This document shows positions 27,333-35,906 of a stretch of 64,000 nucleotides of DNA, one piece after another; position 1 is the stretch's first letter; each line of letters begins with the position of its first letter. The translations under genes and the position numbers were made by a program. The stretch covers positions 1 through 64,000 of the forward strand of contig NZ_BCTQ01000028.1 in the NCBI RefSeq assembly GCF_001571365.1, in the 5' to 3' direction. This DNA comes from Achromobacter denitrificans NBRC 15125. GTDB taxonomy: Bacteria > Pseudomonadota > Gammaproteobacteria > Burkholderiales > Burkholderiaceae_B. The notes under the pieces are model-generated. The model ran no database searches and was not told where the DNA came from. It worked only from the letters and a program-made list of their open reading frames with translations.

Positions 27333-28061
27333 CTAGCCTCGGCCTGCCTTCGCTTCGGCCAGCGCCTGCGCGATGATGGCGTTGGCCGTCCAGCGCACCA
27401 CGTCGGTGAGCTCGGGCAGCTCCAGCTTCCAGATGTCCTTCAACACCAGGAACACCTCGGTGCCGTACACCAGGGACAGCGCCTGGGCCACGCGCGCCTG
27501 CTGCGCGGGCGTGAGCTCGGCCGCCAGCGGCGCGATGGCGCGCTGCAGGATGTCGACGCGGTGGCCGCGCACCAGCCGCGGCTCGGCGCCGGCGCGGCCG
27601 GCGCTGGCTTCGGCGTGCTGCTGCAACGACACCATGATGGCCGCGCGCAGCGGGGCTTCGTGCGCTTCCAGCCGGGGATAGGCGAAGCGCAGCAGTTCGT
27701 CGACGCGCGCGGCCGCGTCCGGCGCGGCCGAGTCCCAGGCCAGTATCGGGCCCAGGCTTTCGTCCACCACCGCGGCGATCAGCGCGCTCTGGCTGGGGAA
27801 ATAGCGGTAGGCGGTGGCGCGCGAGACCTGGGCGTGTTCGGCCAGTTCGGCAACCGACGGCGTGATGCCTTGCGCCATCAGCCGTTGCGCCGCCTCCAGC
27901 AGAGTCTTGCGCATGCGCGCCCTGGGCCCGTGCGGCGGCTCGCCGCTGGCGGCGGCCTGGGGGCTGGCGGGCGCGATGAGCCGCGCGCCGGCGGCCGCGC
28001 TTTTGGCGGGGGATCGGGTTTGACCTGAGACAGGTGTCTCAGTATGATTCTTTCGTCTCAT
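27333..28061 (-). CDS. TetR-family transcriptional regulator
   Basis: Up to 242 residues. The TetR helix-turn-helix is clear at about 52-95 ([12 protein letters not shown], then [23 protein letters not shown]), followed by a helical ligand domain. The first 48 residues are Ala/Pro/Ser-rich and unlike the family, and a perfect palindrome lies inside that stretch. True translation may therefore begin downstream, for instance at the ATG at 27914, giving about 193 residues, normal for TetR. It is divergent from the Tm-1-like gene and is the probable repressor of that operon. Confidence 0.85.
   Translation of the reverse strand: MRRKNHTETPVSGQTRSPAKSAAAGARLIAPASPQAAASGEPPHGPRARMRKTLLEAAQRLMAQGITPSVAELAEHAQVSRATAYRYFPSQSALIAAVVDESLGPILAWDSAAPDAAARVDELLRFAYPRLEAHEAPLRAAIMVSLQQHAEASAGRAGAEPRLVRGHRVDILQRAIAPLAAELTPAQQARVAQALSLVYGTEVFLVLKDIWKLELPELTDVVRWTANAIIAQALAEAKAGRG
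28026..28041. promoter_or_regulatory. Palindrome TGAGAC-N4-GTCTCA, candidate TetR operator
   Basis: Perfect 6-bp arms around AGGT. It sits between the TetR helix-turn-helix region and the divergent Tm-1-like gene, 93 bp before the latter's start. The site falls within the first codons of the longest TetR frame, which suggests that frame's annotated start is too early. Confidence 0.65.
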
Positions 28062-28133
28062 TTCTTGATTCTACAGGCCTCGCGGCCTCACATATCGAGG
28101 CGCGCACCGAGTGTAGCCGCCCGCGGAGGAGTC

Positions 28134-29345
28134 ATGACGCATTCGAACAGGCGGGTCTACGTGGCCGCCACTTACGACACGAAAGGCCAGGAGGCCGAGT
28201 ACGTGGCGGGCCTGCTCAGGCGGGAAGGGCTGGACGCGGTGTCGGTGGACGTCTCCACGTCCGGCGCCGCCAGCGCGGCCCAGGTGCAGGCGCGCGATGT
28301 CGCGGCCTGCCATCCCGAAGGCGCCGCGGCCGTTTTCACCGGCGACCGCGGCACGGCCATCGCCGCGATGGCGCTGGCCTTCGAACGCTACGCCGCGGGC
28401 AATGCCGGCATCGGCGCCCTGCTGGGCCTGGGCGGCTCGGGCGGCACCGCCCTGATCACCCCCGCCATGCGCGCGCTGCCCATCGGCACGCCCAAGCTGA
28501 TGGTCTCGACCATGGCCTCGGGCAACGTCGCGCCCTATGTCGGGCCGTCCGATATCGCCATGATGTATTCCGTGACCGACGTGGCCGGCCTGAACCGCAT
28601 TTCGCGCCGGGTGCTGGCCAACGCCGCCGGCATGATCGGCGGGGCTTTCCGGCAGGCGGCCGGCGCCGTGGCGGACGACGGCATGCCCGCCGTGGGGATC
28701 ACCATGTTCGGCGTCACCACGGCCTGCGTGCAGCAGGTCACGCCGCTGCTGGAGTCGCGCTACGACTGCCTGGTGTTCCACGCCACGGGCACGGGCGGGC
28801 AGTCGATGGAGAAACTGCTGGACAGCCATTTGCTGGCCGGCGTGCTGGACCTGACCACCACCGAAGTCTGCGACCTGCTGTTCGGCGGCGTGCTGGCCTG
28901 CACCGAAGACCGCTTCGGCGCCGTGGCCCGCACGGGCGCGCCCTACGTGGGCTCCTGCGGCGCCCTGGACATGGTGAATTTCGGCGCCATGGACACCGTC
29001 CCGGAACGCTACCGGGGCCGCAAGTTCTACCCCCACAACCCGCAGGTGACGCTGATGCGCACCACCGCGGAAGAGAACGCGCGGCAGGGCGAGTGGATCG
29101 CCGCCAGGCTGAACCGCTGCATGGGCCCGGTGCGTTTCCTGATCCCGGAAGGCGGCGTGTCCGCGCTGGACGCGCCCGGACAGGCGTTCTGGGATCCGGA
29201 GGCCGATGCCGCCCTGTTCAAAGCGCTGGAGGCCAACCTGGTGCAGACGGCCGACCGCCGCCTGGTGCGGGTGCCTTGCCACATCAACGATCCGCTGTTC
29301 GCCAGCACGGCGGTCGAACACTATCTTGAAATCGCTACACACTGA
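28134..29345 (+). CDS. Tm-1-like ATP-binding (UPF0261) protein
   Basis: 403 residues. The N-terminus [22 protein letters not shown] and the glycine-rich block [21 protein letters not shown] are characteristic of the UPF0261/Tm-1 family, whose plant member binds ATP. The second half contains [15 protein letters not shown] and the [18 protein letters not shown] end. Bacterial function is unknown. A GGAGGA ribosome site precedes the ATG at 28134. The PEP-hydrolase-like gene follows after 11 bp; in other genomes the two are neighbours or fused, which implies one pathway. Confidence 0.88.
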   Translation: MTHSNRRVYVAATYDTKGQEAEYVAGLLRREGLDAVSVDVSTSGAASAAQVQARDVAACHPEGAAAVFTGDRGTAIAAMALAFERYAAGNAGIGALLGLGGSGGTALITPAMRALPIGTPKLMVSTMASGNVAPYVGPSDIAMMYSVTDVAGLNRISRRVLANAAGMIGGAFRQAAGAVADDGMPAVGITMFGVTTACVQQVTPLLESRYDCLVFHATGTGGQSMEKLLDSHLLAGVLDLTTTEVCDLLFGGVLACTEDRFGAVARTGAPYVGSCGALDMVNFGAMDTVPERYRGRKFYPHNPQVTLMRTTAEENARQGEWIAARLNRCMGPVRFLIPEGGVSALDAPGQAFWDPEADAALFKALEANLVQTADRRLVRVPCHINDPLFASTAVEHYLEIATH

Positions 29346-29356
29346 GGATTGCCGAC

Positions 29357-30187
29357 ATGCCGCGTTTTGACCGCAACGAGCTACTGGAGAAGTTCCGCGC
29401 CATGGTGCGCGCCCGCAAGCCCATCGTGGGCGGCGGCGCGGGCACGGGCCTGTCGGCCAAGTGCGAGGAAGCGGGCGGCATCGACCTGATCGTGATCTAC
29501 AACTCCGGCCGCTACCGCATGGCGGGCCGCGGCTCGCTGGCCGGCCTGCTGGCCTACGGCAACGCCAACGAGATCGTGGTCGACATGGGCCGGGAAGTGC
29601 TGCCGGTGGTGAAGAAGACGCCGGTGCTGGCCGGCGTGAACGGCACCGATCCCTTCTGCGATTTCGACGTGTTCCTCGACGACCTGAAGCGCCAGGGCTT
29701 CGCCGGCGTGCAGAACTTCCCCACCGTGGGCCTGATCGACGGCACTTTCCGCGCCAACCTGGAAGAGACCGGCATGGGCTACGCGCTGGAGGTGGACATG
29801 ATCCGCCTGGCGCACGAAAAGGGCATGCTGACCACGCCGTACGTATTCAATGAGGACGACGCGGCGGCCATGGCCCGCGCCGGCGCGGACATCATCGTGG
29901 CCCACATGGGCCTGACCACCGGCGGCTCCATCGGCGCGGAGACGGCGCTGACGCTGGACGACTGCGTGGCCGCCATCGACCGCATCGCCGAAGCGGCGTT
30001 GGCCGTGCGCCCGGACGTCATCGTGCTGTGCCACGGCGGCCCCATCGCCACCCCCGAGGATGCCGCGCACGTGTTGCGCGCCTGCAAGCACTGCCACGGC
30101 TTCTACGGCGCCAGCTCGATGGAGCGCCTGCCGACCGAGCAGGCGCTCACCGCCGCCACCCGCGAATTCAAGAGCCTGACTTTCTGA
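29357..30187 (+). CDS. Phosphoenolpyruvate hydrolase-like TIM-barrel protein
   Basis: 276 residues of the PEP mutase/isocitrate lyase-like TIM-barrel group annotated as phosphoenolpyruvate hydrolase family. Seen: [33 protein letters not shown] is its N-terminal region (split here: [15 protein letters not shown] then [13 protein letters not shown]), [23 protein letters not shown] and the C-terminal [11 protein letters not shown]. The usual partner is the Tm-1-like ATP-binding protein, encoded 11 bp upstream here. The true reaction is not known; hydrolysis of PEP is only the family label. Cytoplasmic. Confidence 0.85.
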   Translation: MPRFDRNELLEKFRAMVRARKPIVGGGAGTGLSAKCEEAGGIDLIVIYNSGRYRMAGRGSLAGLLAYGNANEIVVDMGREVLPVVKKTPVLAGVNGTDPFCDFDVFLDDLKRQGFAGVQNFPTVGLIDGTFRANLEETGMGYALEVDMIRLAHEKGMLTTPYVFNEDDAAAMARAGADIIVAHMGLTTGGSIGAETALTLDDCVAAIDRIAEAALAVRPDVIVLCHGGPIATPEDAAHVLRACKHCHGFYGASSMERLPTEQALTAATREFKSLTF

Positions 30188-30247
30188 GTTTCCCAACCGC
30201 CGTTTCCCTTGAACGCTTGAACGGGTCAGCCGCCCGCAGGAGTCCGT

Positions 30248-30706
30248 ATGCCGCACACCGTAAACGTCAGCGCGCTCATCCATGCGCCGCTTCAGGAAGT
30301 CTGGGCCCGGTTCCGGGATTTCAACGGGCTGGCGGACTGGCATCCCGGCATCGCGCAGAGCCGCCTGGAGGAAGGCGGCCGCCATGACGCCGTGGGCTCG
30401 GTGCGGTATCTGACGCTCAAGCCTTCCGGCTTCGTCCGCGAGCGGCTGCTGATGCTGGACGACCCCGGCACGGCGCTGCGCTATTCCATCATCGAAACCG
30501 ACCTGCCCATGCGCGATTACATCGCGGGCGTGTCGCTGCACCCGGTCACCGAAGGCGGCCAGACGCTGGTGCAGTGGTGGGCGGATTTCCGCGTCGAAGG
30601 CGCGGAACTGGCCGACGTGGCGAAGGCCGTGGGGCAGGGCGTGTTCGCCGCCGGCCTCGCCGCGCTAGACGAGAAGCTGCGTGATAGGAGTGCGGGTGCT
30701 GCGTGA
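30248..30706 (+). CDS. SRPBCC-family protein (polyketide cyclase/MxaD type)
   Basis: 152 residues, a single START-like ligand-binding domain: VSALIHAPLQEVWARFRDFNGLADWHPGI opens the fold (split as VSALIHAPLQEVWARF and NGLADWHPGI), and the last helix begins after TLVQWWADF. This is the coenzyme Q-binding/MxaD-like subgroup that binds hydrophobic small molecules. It lies 60 bp after the TIM-barrel gene and is probably the third gene of the TetR-controlled operon. No enzyme activity can be assigned. Confidence 0.82.
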   Translation: MPHTVNVSALIHAPLQEVWARFRDFNGLADWHPGIAQSRLEEGGRHDAVGSVRYLTLKPSGFVRERLLMLDDPGTALRYSIIETDLPMRDYIAGVSLHPVTEGGQTLVQWWADFRVEGAELADVAKAVGQGVFAAGLAALDEKLRDRSAGAA

Positions 30707-30732
30707 CAGAAATACCGACGCCGAGTCGATCG

Positions 30733-30948
30733 GTAGGATGGGTGGAGCGCGAGAGTTCTTAAGCTAGAACGCTGCCGTCGAACGCGCGCAACCCATGCGG
30801 CCGTGGGCAGATTGTTTTTCGACCCACGCCGCCGTAAGCAGATTGTTTTTCGGCCGATGCAGGGCACTGTCTGCCCACGGCCGCATGGGTTACGCGCGTT
30901 CGGCAATTGCGTTTTTGGGCAGAGGATCTCGCGCTCCACCCATCCTAC
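30733..30948. repeat. Nested large inverted repeat (MITE-like palindromic element)
   Basis: A 216-bp structure. The outer arms are a perfect 21-bp inverted repeat (30733-30753 against 30928-30948, GTAGGATGGGTGGAGCGCGA at the left end). Inside them lies a 32-bp inverted repeat with one mismatch (30779-30810 against 30871-30902). The centre holds two direct copies of GCAGATTGTTTTTCG (30807-30821 and 30838-30852), 31 bp apart. It looks like two inverted copies of a roughly 75-bp palindromic repeat unit around a core. No transposase is encoded. Its right end supplies the stop codon of the LysR gene. Confidence 0.85.
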
Positions 30949-31907
30949 GCCTCGGCTTTGGCCGGAAGGCGCTTGCAGCCGGCCGGCAGCTTGGCGGCGC
31001 GCAGGTAGCCGTGGATGGCGCCGATGAGCGCCTGGGCGGCGGGGCTGAGCGGATATTCCTTGTGCCGGATGATGCACACCGTCCGCACGACGGTGGGCCG
31101 AGCCAGCAGCGCATAGGCCAGGCCCGGCTCCAGCACCCGCTGCGCGGCCAGCGCCGGCAGCAGCGCCACGCCGAGGCCGGCCTTCACCAGCGCCGCCTGC
31201 GACGTCGTGCTGGAGGCCTCGTAGAAGGGCGCGGCGGCCTCGACCGGCAGGTCGGCGCGGGCGCGCAGCAGCGCCATGATGCCGGTCTCGTCCACCACCC
31301 CCACCAGCTTGCGTTGCGCCAGGTCCGACCAGCGCATCGCGCCGTCGCGGCCCGGGCGCAGGTCCGGATCGTCCTCCCGGTACAGCACGCCGAACCGGTC
31401 TTCCAGCAGCGCATCGAACCGCAGGTCCGGCGCGTCCGCCCAGCGGCTGGTCAACCCGAAATCCACCTCGCGCGCCGAGACCTTGCGCTGGATGCGGCCG
31501 GAGTTGTCGTCGCTGAGGTACAGGCGCACGCCCGGATACTGGGCGGAGAAGGCCGCGGCCGCGGGCGCGATGATCTGCGTGATGGCCGACGGCGCGGCCG
31601 CCACGCCCACGCGCCCGCGCTCCATCGCGCCGAAGCGCACCACGTCTTCGATCACGCCGTCGAAATCCGCCAGCAGCCGCATCACGCGGGGCAGGAACGC
31701 TTCGCCGGCGGCGGTCAGCAGCACGCGCCGGCTGGTGCGCGCGAACAGCTGCGTGGCCAGCGCTTCCTCCAGCTGCCGGATCAGGCTGGTGACCGAGGAC
31801 TGGGTCTGGAACAGGCGCTTGGCGGCATGCGTGAAGCTGGATTCCTGCGCCACCGCGACGAAGGCGTTCAGGTGCTTCAGGGTGACGTGCTTGGGCAGGC
31901 GATTCAT
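30945..31907 (-). CDS. LysR-family transcriptional regulator
   Basis: 320 residues. The helix-turn-helix is at about 5-65 (LKHLNAFVAVAQESSFTHAAKRLFQTQSSVTSLIRQLEE region, with FTHAAKRLFQTQSSVTSLI as its core), followed by a periplasmic-binding-like effector domain. It is divergent from the D-aminoacylase gene (130 bp between starts) and likely regulates it. The last codons and the TAG stop lie in the end of the 216-bp inverted repeat, so the native C-terminus may have been altered when the element inserted. Confidence 0.9.
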   Translation of the reverse strand: MNRLPKHVTLKHLNAFVAVAQESSFTHAAKRLFQTQSSVTSLIRQLEEALATQLFARTSRRVLLTAAGEAFLPRVMRLLADFDGVIEDVVRFGAMERGRVGVAAAPSAITQIIAPAAAAFSAQYPGVRLYLSDDNSGRIQRKVSAREVDFGLTSRWADAPDLRFDALLEDRFGVLYREDDPDLRPGRDGAMRWSDLAQRKLVGVVDETGIMALLRARADLPVEAAAPFYEASSTTSQAALVKAGLGVALLPALAAQRVLEPGLAYALLARPTVVRTVCIIRHKEYPLSPAAQALIGAIHGYLRAAKLPAGCKRLPAKAEA

Positions 31908-32037
31908 TTCAAATCACGATAGATGGATCAATAAAAACAATTTTCCCAGATCGATCCGGCCGACGATACTACGCCCTTTCGGCATTCACCGGCTCCGGCG
32001 CGCAATCTTCCGGGGTCTCGATCAAAGCGGAAGCGGC

Positions 32038-33507
32038 ATGCAGCGGCAAACTCTGGATCTCATCATCGAAGGCGGCTGGGTCATCGACGGCCTGGGCGGC
32101 CCCCGGCGCCGGGCCGACGTGGGCGTGGCGGGCGAGCGCATCGCCGCCATCGGCGACCTGGCGGACGTCGCGGCGGGGCGCCGGGTGGACGCCCGCGGCA
32201 AGATCGTGGCGCCGGGCTTCATCGACGTGCACGGCCACGACGACCTGATGTTCGTGGAGCGGCCCGGGCTGGAATGGAAGACCAGCCAGGGGATCACGTC
32301 CGTGGTGGTGGGCAATTGCGGCGTCAGCGGCGCGCCCGCGCCCTTGCCCGGCAATACCGCGGCGGCGCTGGCGCTGCTGGGCGAAACGCCCTTGTTCACC
32401 GACATGGAAGCCTATTTCGGCGAGTTGCGGGCGCAGCAGCCCATGATCAACGTGGCCGCGCTGGTGGGCCATGCGAACCTCAGGCTGGCCGCCATGCGCG
32501 ACCCCGCCGCGCAGCCGACGCCGGCCGAGCAGGACGCCATGGAGCGCATGCTGGACGACGCCCTGGCCGCCGGCGCGGTGGGTTTCAGCACCGGCCTGGC
32601 TTATCAGCCGGGCGGCGCCGCCCAGCCGCCGGAGCTGGAAGGCCTGGCGCGGGTGGCGGCGGCGCGCGGCGCCATGCACACCAGCCATATCCGCAACGAA
32701 GGCGACGACGTCGAAGCCGCGGTCGACGAGGTGCTGTCGGTCGGCCGCAATACGGGCTGCGCCACCGTGCTGTCGCACCACAAATGCATGCTGCCGCGCA
32801 ACTGGGGCAAGAGCCGGGCCACGCTGGCCAACATCGACCGCGCGCGCGGCGAGGGCGTGGACGTGGCGCTGGACATCTATCCCTATCCGGGCAGCTCCAC
32901 CATTCTCATCCCCGAGCGCGCCGAGATCATCGACGACATTCGCATCACCTGGTCCACCCCGCACCCCGAGTGCGGCGGCGAATACCTGAGCGACATCGCC
33001 GCCCGCTGGGGCTGCGACAAGACCACGGCGGCGCGCCGCCTGTGCCCCGCGGGCGCCATCTACTTCGCCATGGACGAGGGCGAGGTCCAGCGGATTTTCC
33101 GGCACGAGCGCTGCATGGTCGGCTCCGACGGGCTGCCCAACGACGCGCATCCGCATCCGCGCCTGTGGGGCAGCTTCACCCGGGTGCTGGGCCGCTATGT
33201 GCGCGAAGCCCGGCTGCTGACGCTGGAGGAGGCGGTCGCCAAGATGACCGCGCTGCCGGCGAGCGTGTTCGGCCTGGCCGGACGCGGGCAGCTGGTCGAA
33301 GGGGCCTGGGCGGACATCGTGGTGTTCGACGCCGATACCGTCGAGGACCGCGCCACCTGGGAAGCGCCCACGCTGGCCTCCGCCGGGGTGGAGCACGTGC
33401 TGGTCAACGGCTGCCAGGTGCATCCGGCCGCGCCCGGCGCGGCGCGCCCCGGCAGGATCCTGCGGCGCGAGGCGATGGCGCCGGCCGAGCCCGGCCCGGC
33501 CCGATAA
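32038..33507 (+). CDS. D-aminoacylase (N-acyl-D-amino-acid deacylase) family amidohydrolase
   Basis: 489 residues, the usual length. The amidohydrolase metal site is seen as HGH in APGFIDVHGHDD, the bridging-cysteine segment VVVGNCGVSGAP, then HTSHIRNEGDDV, LSHHKC and the catalytic Asp in GSDGLPNDAH. These are signature blocks of D-aminoacylases, which deacylate N-acyl-D-amino acids in the cytoplasm. The next gene, a Bug receptor 36 bp downstream, probably imports the substrate. The divergent LysR gene likely controls both. The start at 32038 gives the family N-terminus LDLIIEGGWVIDGLG. Confidence 0.92.
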   Translation: MQRQTLDLIIEGGWVIDGLGGPRRRADVGVAGERIAAIGDLADVAAGRRVDARGKIVAPGFIDVHGHDDLMFVERPGLEWKTSQGITSVVVGNCGVSGAPAPLPGNTAAALALLGETPLFTDMEAYFGELRAQQPMINVAALVGHANLRLAAMRDPAAQPTPAEQDAMERMLDDALAAGAVGFSTGLAYQPGGAAQPPELEGLARVAAARGAMHTSHIRNEGDDVEAAVDEVLSVGRNTGCATVLSHHKCMLPRNWGKSRATLANIDRARGEGVDVALDIYPYPGSSTILIPERAEIIDDIRITWSTPHPECGGEYLSDIAARWGCDKTTAARRLCPAGAIYFAMDEGEVQRIFRHERCMVGSDGLPNDAHPHPRLWGSFTRVLGRYVREARLLTLEEAVAKMTALPASVFGLAGRGQLVEGAWADIVVFDADTVEDRATWEAPTLASAGVEHVLVNGCQVHPAAPGAARPGRILRREAMAPAEPGPAR

Positions 33508-33543
33508 CGACATCAACCATCCGTAGAGGAGACAAGCATCATC

Positions 33544-34500
33544 ATGCGCAAAACCTGCATCGCACTGGCGCTGGCCGCCATGTTGCCCGCCGCCCACGCG
33601 GCTTTTCCCGATCGTCCCATCACCCTGATCGTGCCGTTCCCCGCGGGCGGCCCGACGGACATCGTCGGCCGGCTGGCCGCGGCCAAGGCCGGCGAGATCC
33701 TCGGCCAGCAGATCGTGGTCGAGAACCGCACGGGCGCTTCCGGCACCATAGGCATGACGGCCACCGCCCGCGCCAAGCCCGACGGCTATACCGTCGGCTT
33801 GGCCACGGTGAGCACGCACGGCACCGCCCCGCATCTCTTTCCCAACCTGGCCTACGATCCGGTCAAGGACTTCACGCCCATCAGCAACCTGGTCACCAGC
33901 CCCAACATCCTGAGCGTGTACCCCCAGTTCCCCGCCAAGACGCTGGCCGACTTCGTGGCGCACGTGCGCGCCAATCCGAACAAGGACGGCTATGCCAACG
34001 CGGGCGCGGGCGGCGTGAACGACCTGGGCATGATCTGGTTCCTGCAGCTGATCGGCGGCAAGATGAACAGCATTTCGTACCGCGGCTCGGCGCCCGCGCT
34101 GACCGATACGGTGGGCGGCGTGGTGCCGGTGATCTTCGACAACTTCCCGTCCTCGCTGCCGTACCTGAAGAGCAATCACCTGCGCGCGCTGGCCATCACG
34201 GGCACCCAGCGCAATCCGCGCCTGCCGGACGTGCCGACCTTCGCCGAGCAAGGCTACAAGGACTACGACGTGACCGCCTGGTACGGCGTGGTGGGCCCGG
34301 CGGACCTGCCGGCCGACGTGCGCGACAAGCTGGCCCAGGCCTTCGCCCAGGCCGTGCGCGATCCGGCGACCGCGGCCAAGATGGAAGAGACCGGCGCGTT
34401 CCCGCTGGGCAACACGCCGGCCGAATTCGGCCAGCAGATCCGCACGGAAAGCGAACGCTGGAAGTCGGTGATCGAGAAGGCGCAGGTCAAGCTGCAGTAA
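33544..34500 (+). CDS. Bug-type periplasmic receptor (tripartite tricarboxylate transporter)
   Basis: 318 residues: signal peptide MRKTCIALALAAMLPAAHA, ligand loop [39 protein letters not shown], and DVPTFAEQGYKDYDVTAWYG. Placed 36 bp after the D-aminoacylase gene, so its ligand may be an N-acyl-D-amino acid or related carboxylate; this is an inference from position. No membrane components of the transporter are adjacent. A GAGGAGA ribosome site lies before the ATG. Confidence 0.9.
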   Translation: MRKTCIALALAAMLPAAHAAFPDRPITLIVPFPAGGPTDIVGRLAAAKAGEILGQQIVVENRTGASGTIGMTATARAKPDGYTVGLATVSTHGTAPHLFPNLAYDPVKDFTPISNLVTSPNILSVYPQFPAKTLADFVAHVRANPNKDGYANAGAGGVNDLGMIWFLQLIGGKMNSISYRGSAPALTDTVGGVVPVIFDNFPSSLPYLKSNHLRALAITGTQRNPRLPDVPTFAEQGYKDYDVTAWYGVVGPADLPADVRDKLAQAFAQAVRDPATAAKMEETGAFPLGNTPAEFGQQIRTESERWKSVIEKAQVKLQ

Positions 34501-34522
34501 GGCGGCGGGCGGCTGCGCCCGT

Positions 34523-35902
34523 TCAGTACACGTCGCGCCGGTAGCGGCCATCGCGTTGCATGGCCTGCAGGCGCGCGTCGCCCAGGATGTCCTGCAGGGC
34601 GGCGTCCACGCCGCCCGCCATGCCTTGCAGGCTGCCGCAGACGTAGATCGCGGCGCCGGCGTCGGCCCAGGCGCGCACGGCCTCGGCCTGTTCGCGCAAC
34701 AGATGCTGCACGTAGCGGCGTTCCGCCTGGTCGCGCGAGAACACCGCATCCACGCGTTCCAGCGTGCCGTCGGCTCGCCAGCCGGCGATTTCTTCTTCGC
34801 AGAACCAATCGCGAGCCGCGCTGCGCTCGCCGAACACCAGCCAGTTGCGCCGGTGGCCGGCGGCCCGGCGCGCCTTGATCAGCGCGCGCAGGCCGGCCAG
34901 GCCGGTGCCGTTGCCCACCAGCAGCAACGGGCGGCCGTCGGCGGGCGCATGGAAATTGCGGTTGACGCGCACGCGCAGGTCGATCGCGTCGCCGGGTTGG
35001 GCGATGTGGGTCAGCCAGCCGCTGCCCAATCCCAGCGAGCCGTCCGCGGCGCGCATCTGGCGCACGAGCAGCTGGAGGGCGCCGTCTTCGGGCAGCGAGG
35101 CGATGGAGTATTCGCGGTGAGCCTGCAGCGGGCCCCCGGCTTCGCGCCGCGGGCCGATTTCGGCGATGTCGCCGGCCTCCCACGCGGCCTCGGCATCCGA
35201 AGGCGGAGTCAGGGTCAGCAGGTAGCAGGGGCCGCCCTCGCTGTGGGGATTGAGGTGCTCGCGGGCGGCCAGCCGCCAGGACTGGTAGGCGGGCGCCTGC
35301 CAGTCGGGCAGGTCGCTGCGCCCGGCCAGCAGCCCCAGGTGGTGCTGCCAGTGCCGCAGCGCGGCCGGGTCGCCGTTGTCGACTTCCACCAGGTCGAAGA
35401 GCGGCGTCGCGCCCTGCGCGTGCAGCCATTCGTCGAGGCGGTGGCCGAAGCCGCAGAAGTGCGCGTATTCGCTGTCGCCCAGCGCCAGCACGGCGTATTG
35501 CGCCCCGGCCAGAGCGGGCGCGGCCGGCCCGGCGGGCTGCATCTGGTCGGCGAAGGCCGCGCCCGCATCGGGCGGGTCGCCCTCGCCGTAGGTGCTGGCC
35601 ACGAACAGCATGCGGCGATAGCCGGCCAGGCGCGCCAGGTCCAGCTGGTCGAGCGAGGCGACGCGCACCGTCAGCCCGCCCGCGCGCAGGGACTCGGCGG
35701 TCTGCGCGGCCAGCGATTCGGCATAGCCCGTCTGCGTCGCGTAGGCGACCAGCAAAGAGTCGTCGGGCGCGGGGGCGTTCAGGGCTTGCAGCGCCAGCGC
35801 CTGCTGCGCTTCCAGGCGTCGGGCGCGGCGTCGCGCCCACCCGCAAAGGAGCAGCCATAGCCCCACCACGCATGCCGCCGCGATCAACCGGGTTGGAGTC
35901 AT
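34523..35902 (-). CDS. Membrane-anchored flavodoxin/ferredoxin-NADP reductase-like diflavin protein
   Basis: 459 residues. One N-terminal membrane helix (about 5-22), then a flavodoxin domain (LLVAYATQTGYAESLAAQTA, FVASTYGEGDPPDAG, LALGDSEYAHFCGFG) and a C-terminal FAD/NADPH module of the cytochrome P450 reductase/sulfite reductase type (REYSIASLPEDG for FAD, VGNGTGLAGLRALI for NADPH, and the terminal RYRRDVY). It should move electrons from NADPH through FAD and FMN. It is the last gene of a Fur-box operon with ApbE and PepSY proteins, 4 bp after apbE, suggesting reduction of iron or iron-chelates or supply of electrons across the membrane. Confidence 0.85.
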   Translation of the reverse strand: MTPTRLIAAACVVGLWLLLCGWARRRARRLEAQQALALQALNAPAPDDSLLVAYATQTGYAESLAAQTAESLRAGGLTVRVASLDQLDLARLAGYRRMLFVASTYGEGDPPDAGAAFADQMQPAGPAAPALAGAQYAVLALGDSEYAHFCGFGHRLDEWLHAQGATPLFDLVEVDNGDPAALRHWQHHLGLLAGRSDLPDWQAPAYQSWRLAAREHLNPHSEGGPCYLLTLTPPSDAEAAWEAGDIAEIGPRREAGGPLQAHREYSIASLPEDGALQLLVRQMRAADGSLGLGSGWLTHIAQPGDAIDLRVRVNRNFHAPADGRPLLLVGNGTGLAGLRALIKARRAAGHRRNWLVFGERSAARDWFCEEEIAGWRADGTLERVDAVFSRDQAERRYVQHLLREQAEAVRAWADAGAAIYVCGSLQGMAGGVDAALQDILGDARLQAMQRDGRYRRDVY

Positions 35903-35906
35903 GGAT

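Noticed and set aside
31969-34749. A 926-codon minus-strand open frame across the D-aminoacylase and Bug genes
   Set aside because: Antisense to two clearly recognised genes; composition is Ala/Gly/Arg/His-rich without any domain.
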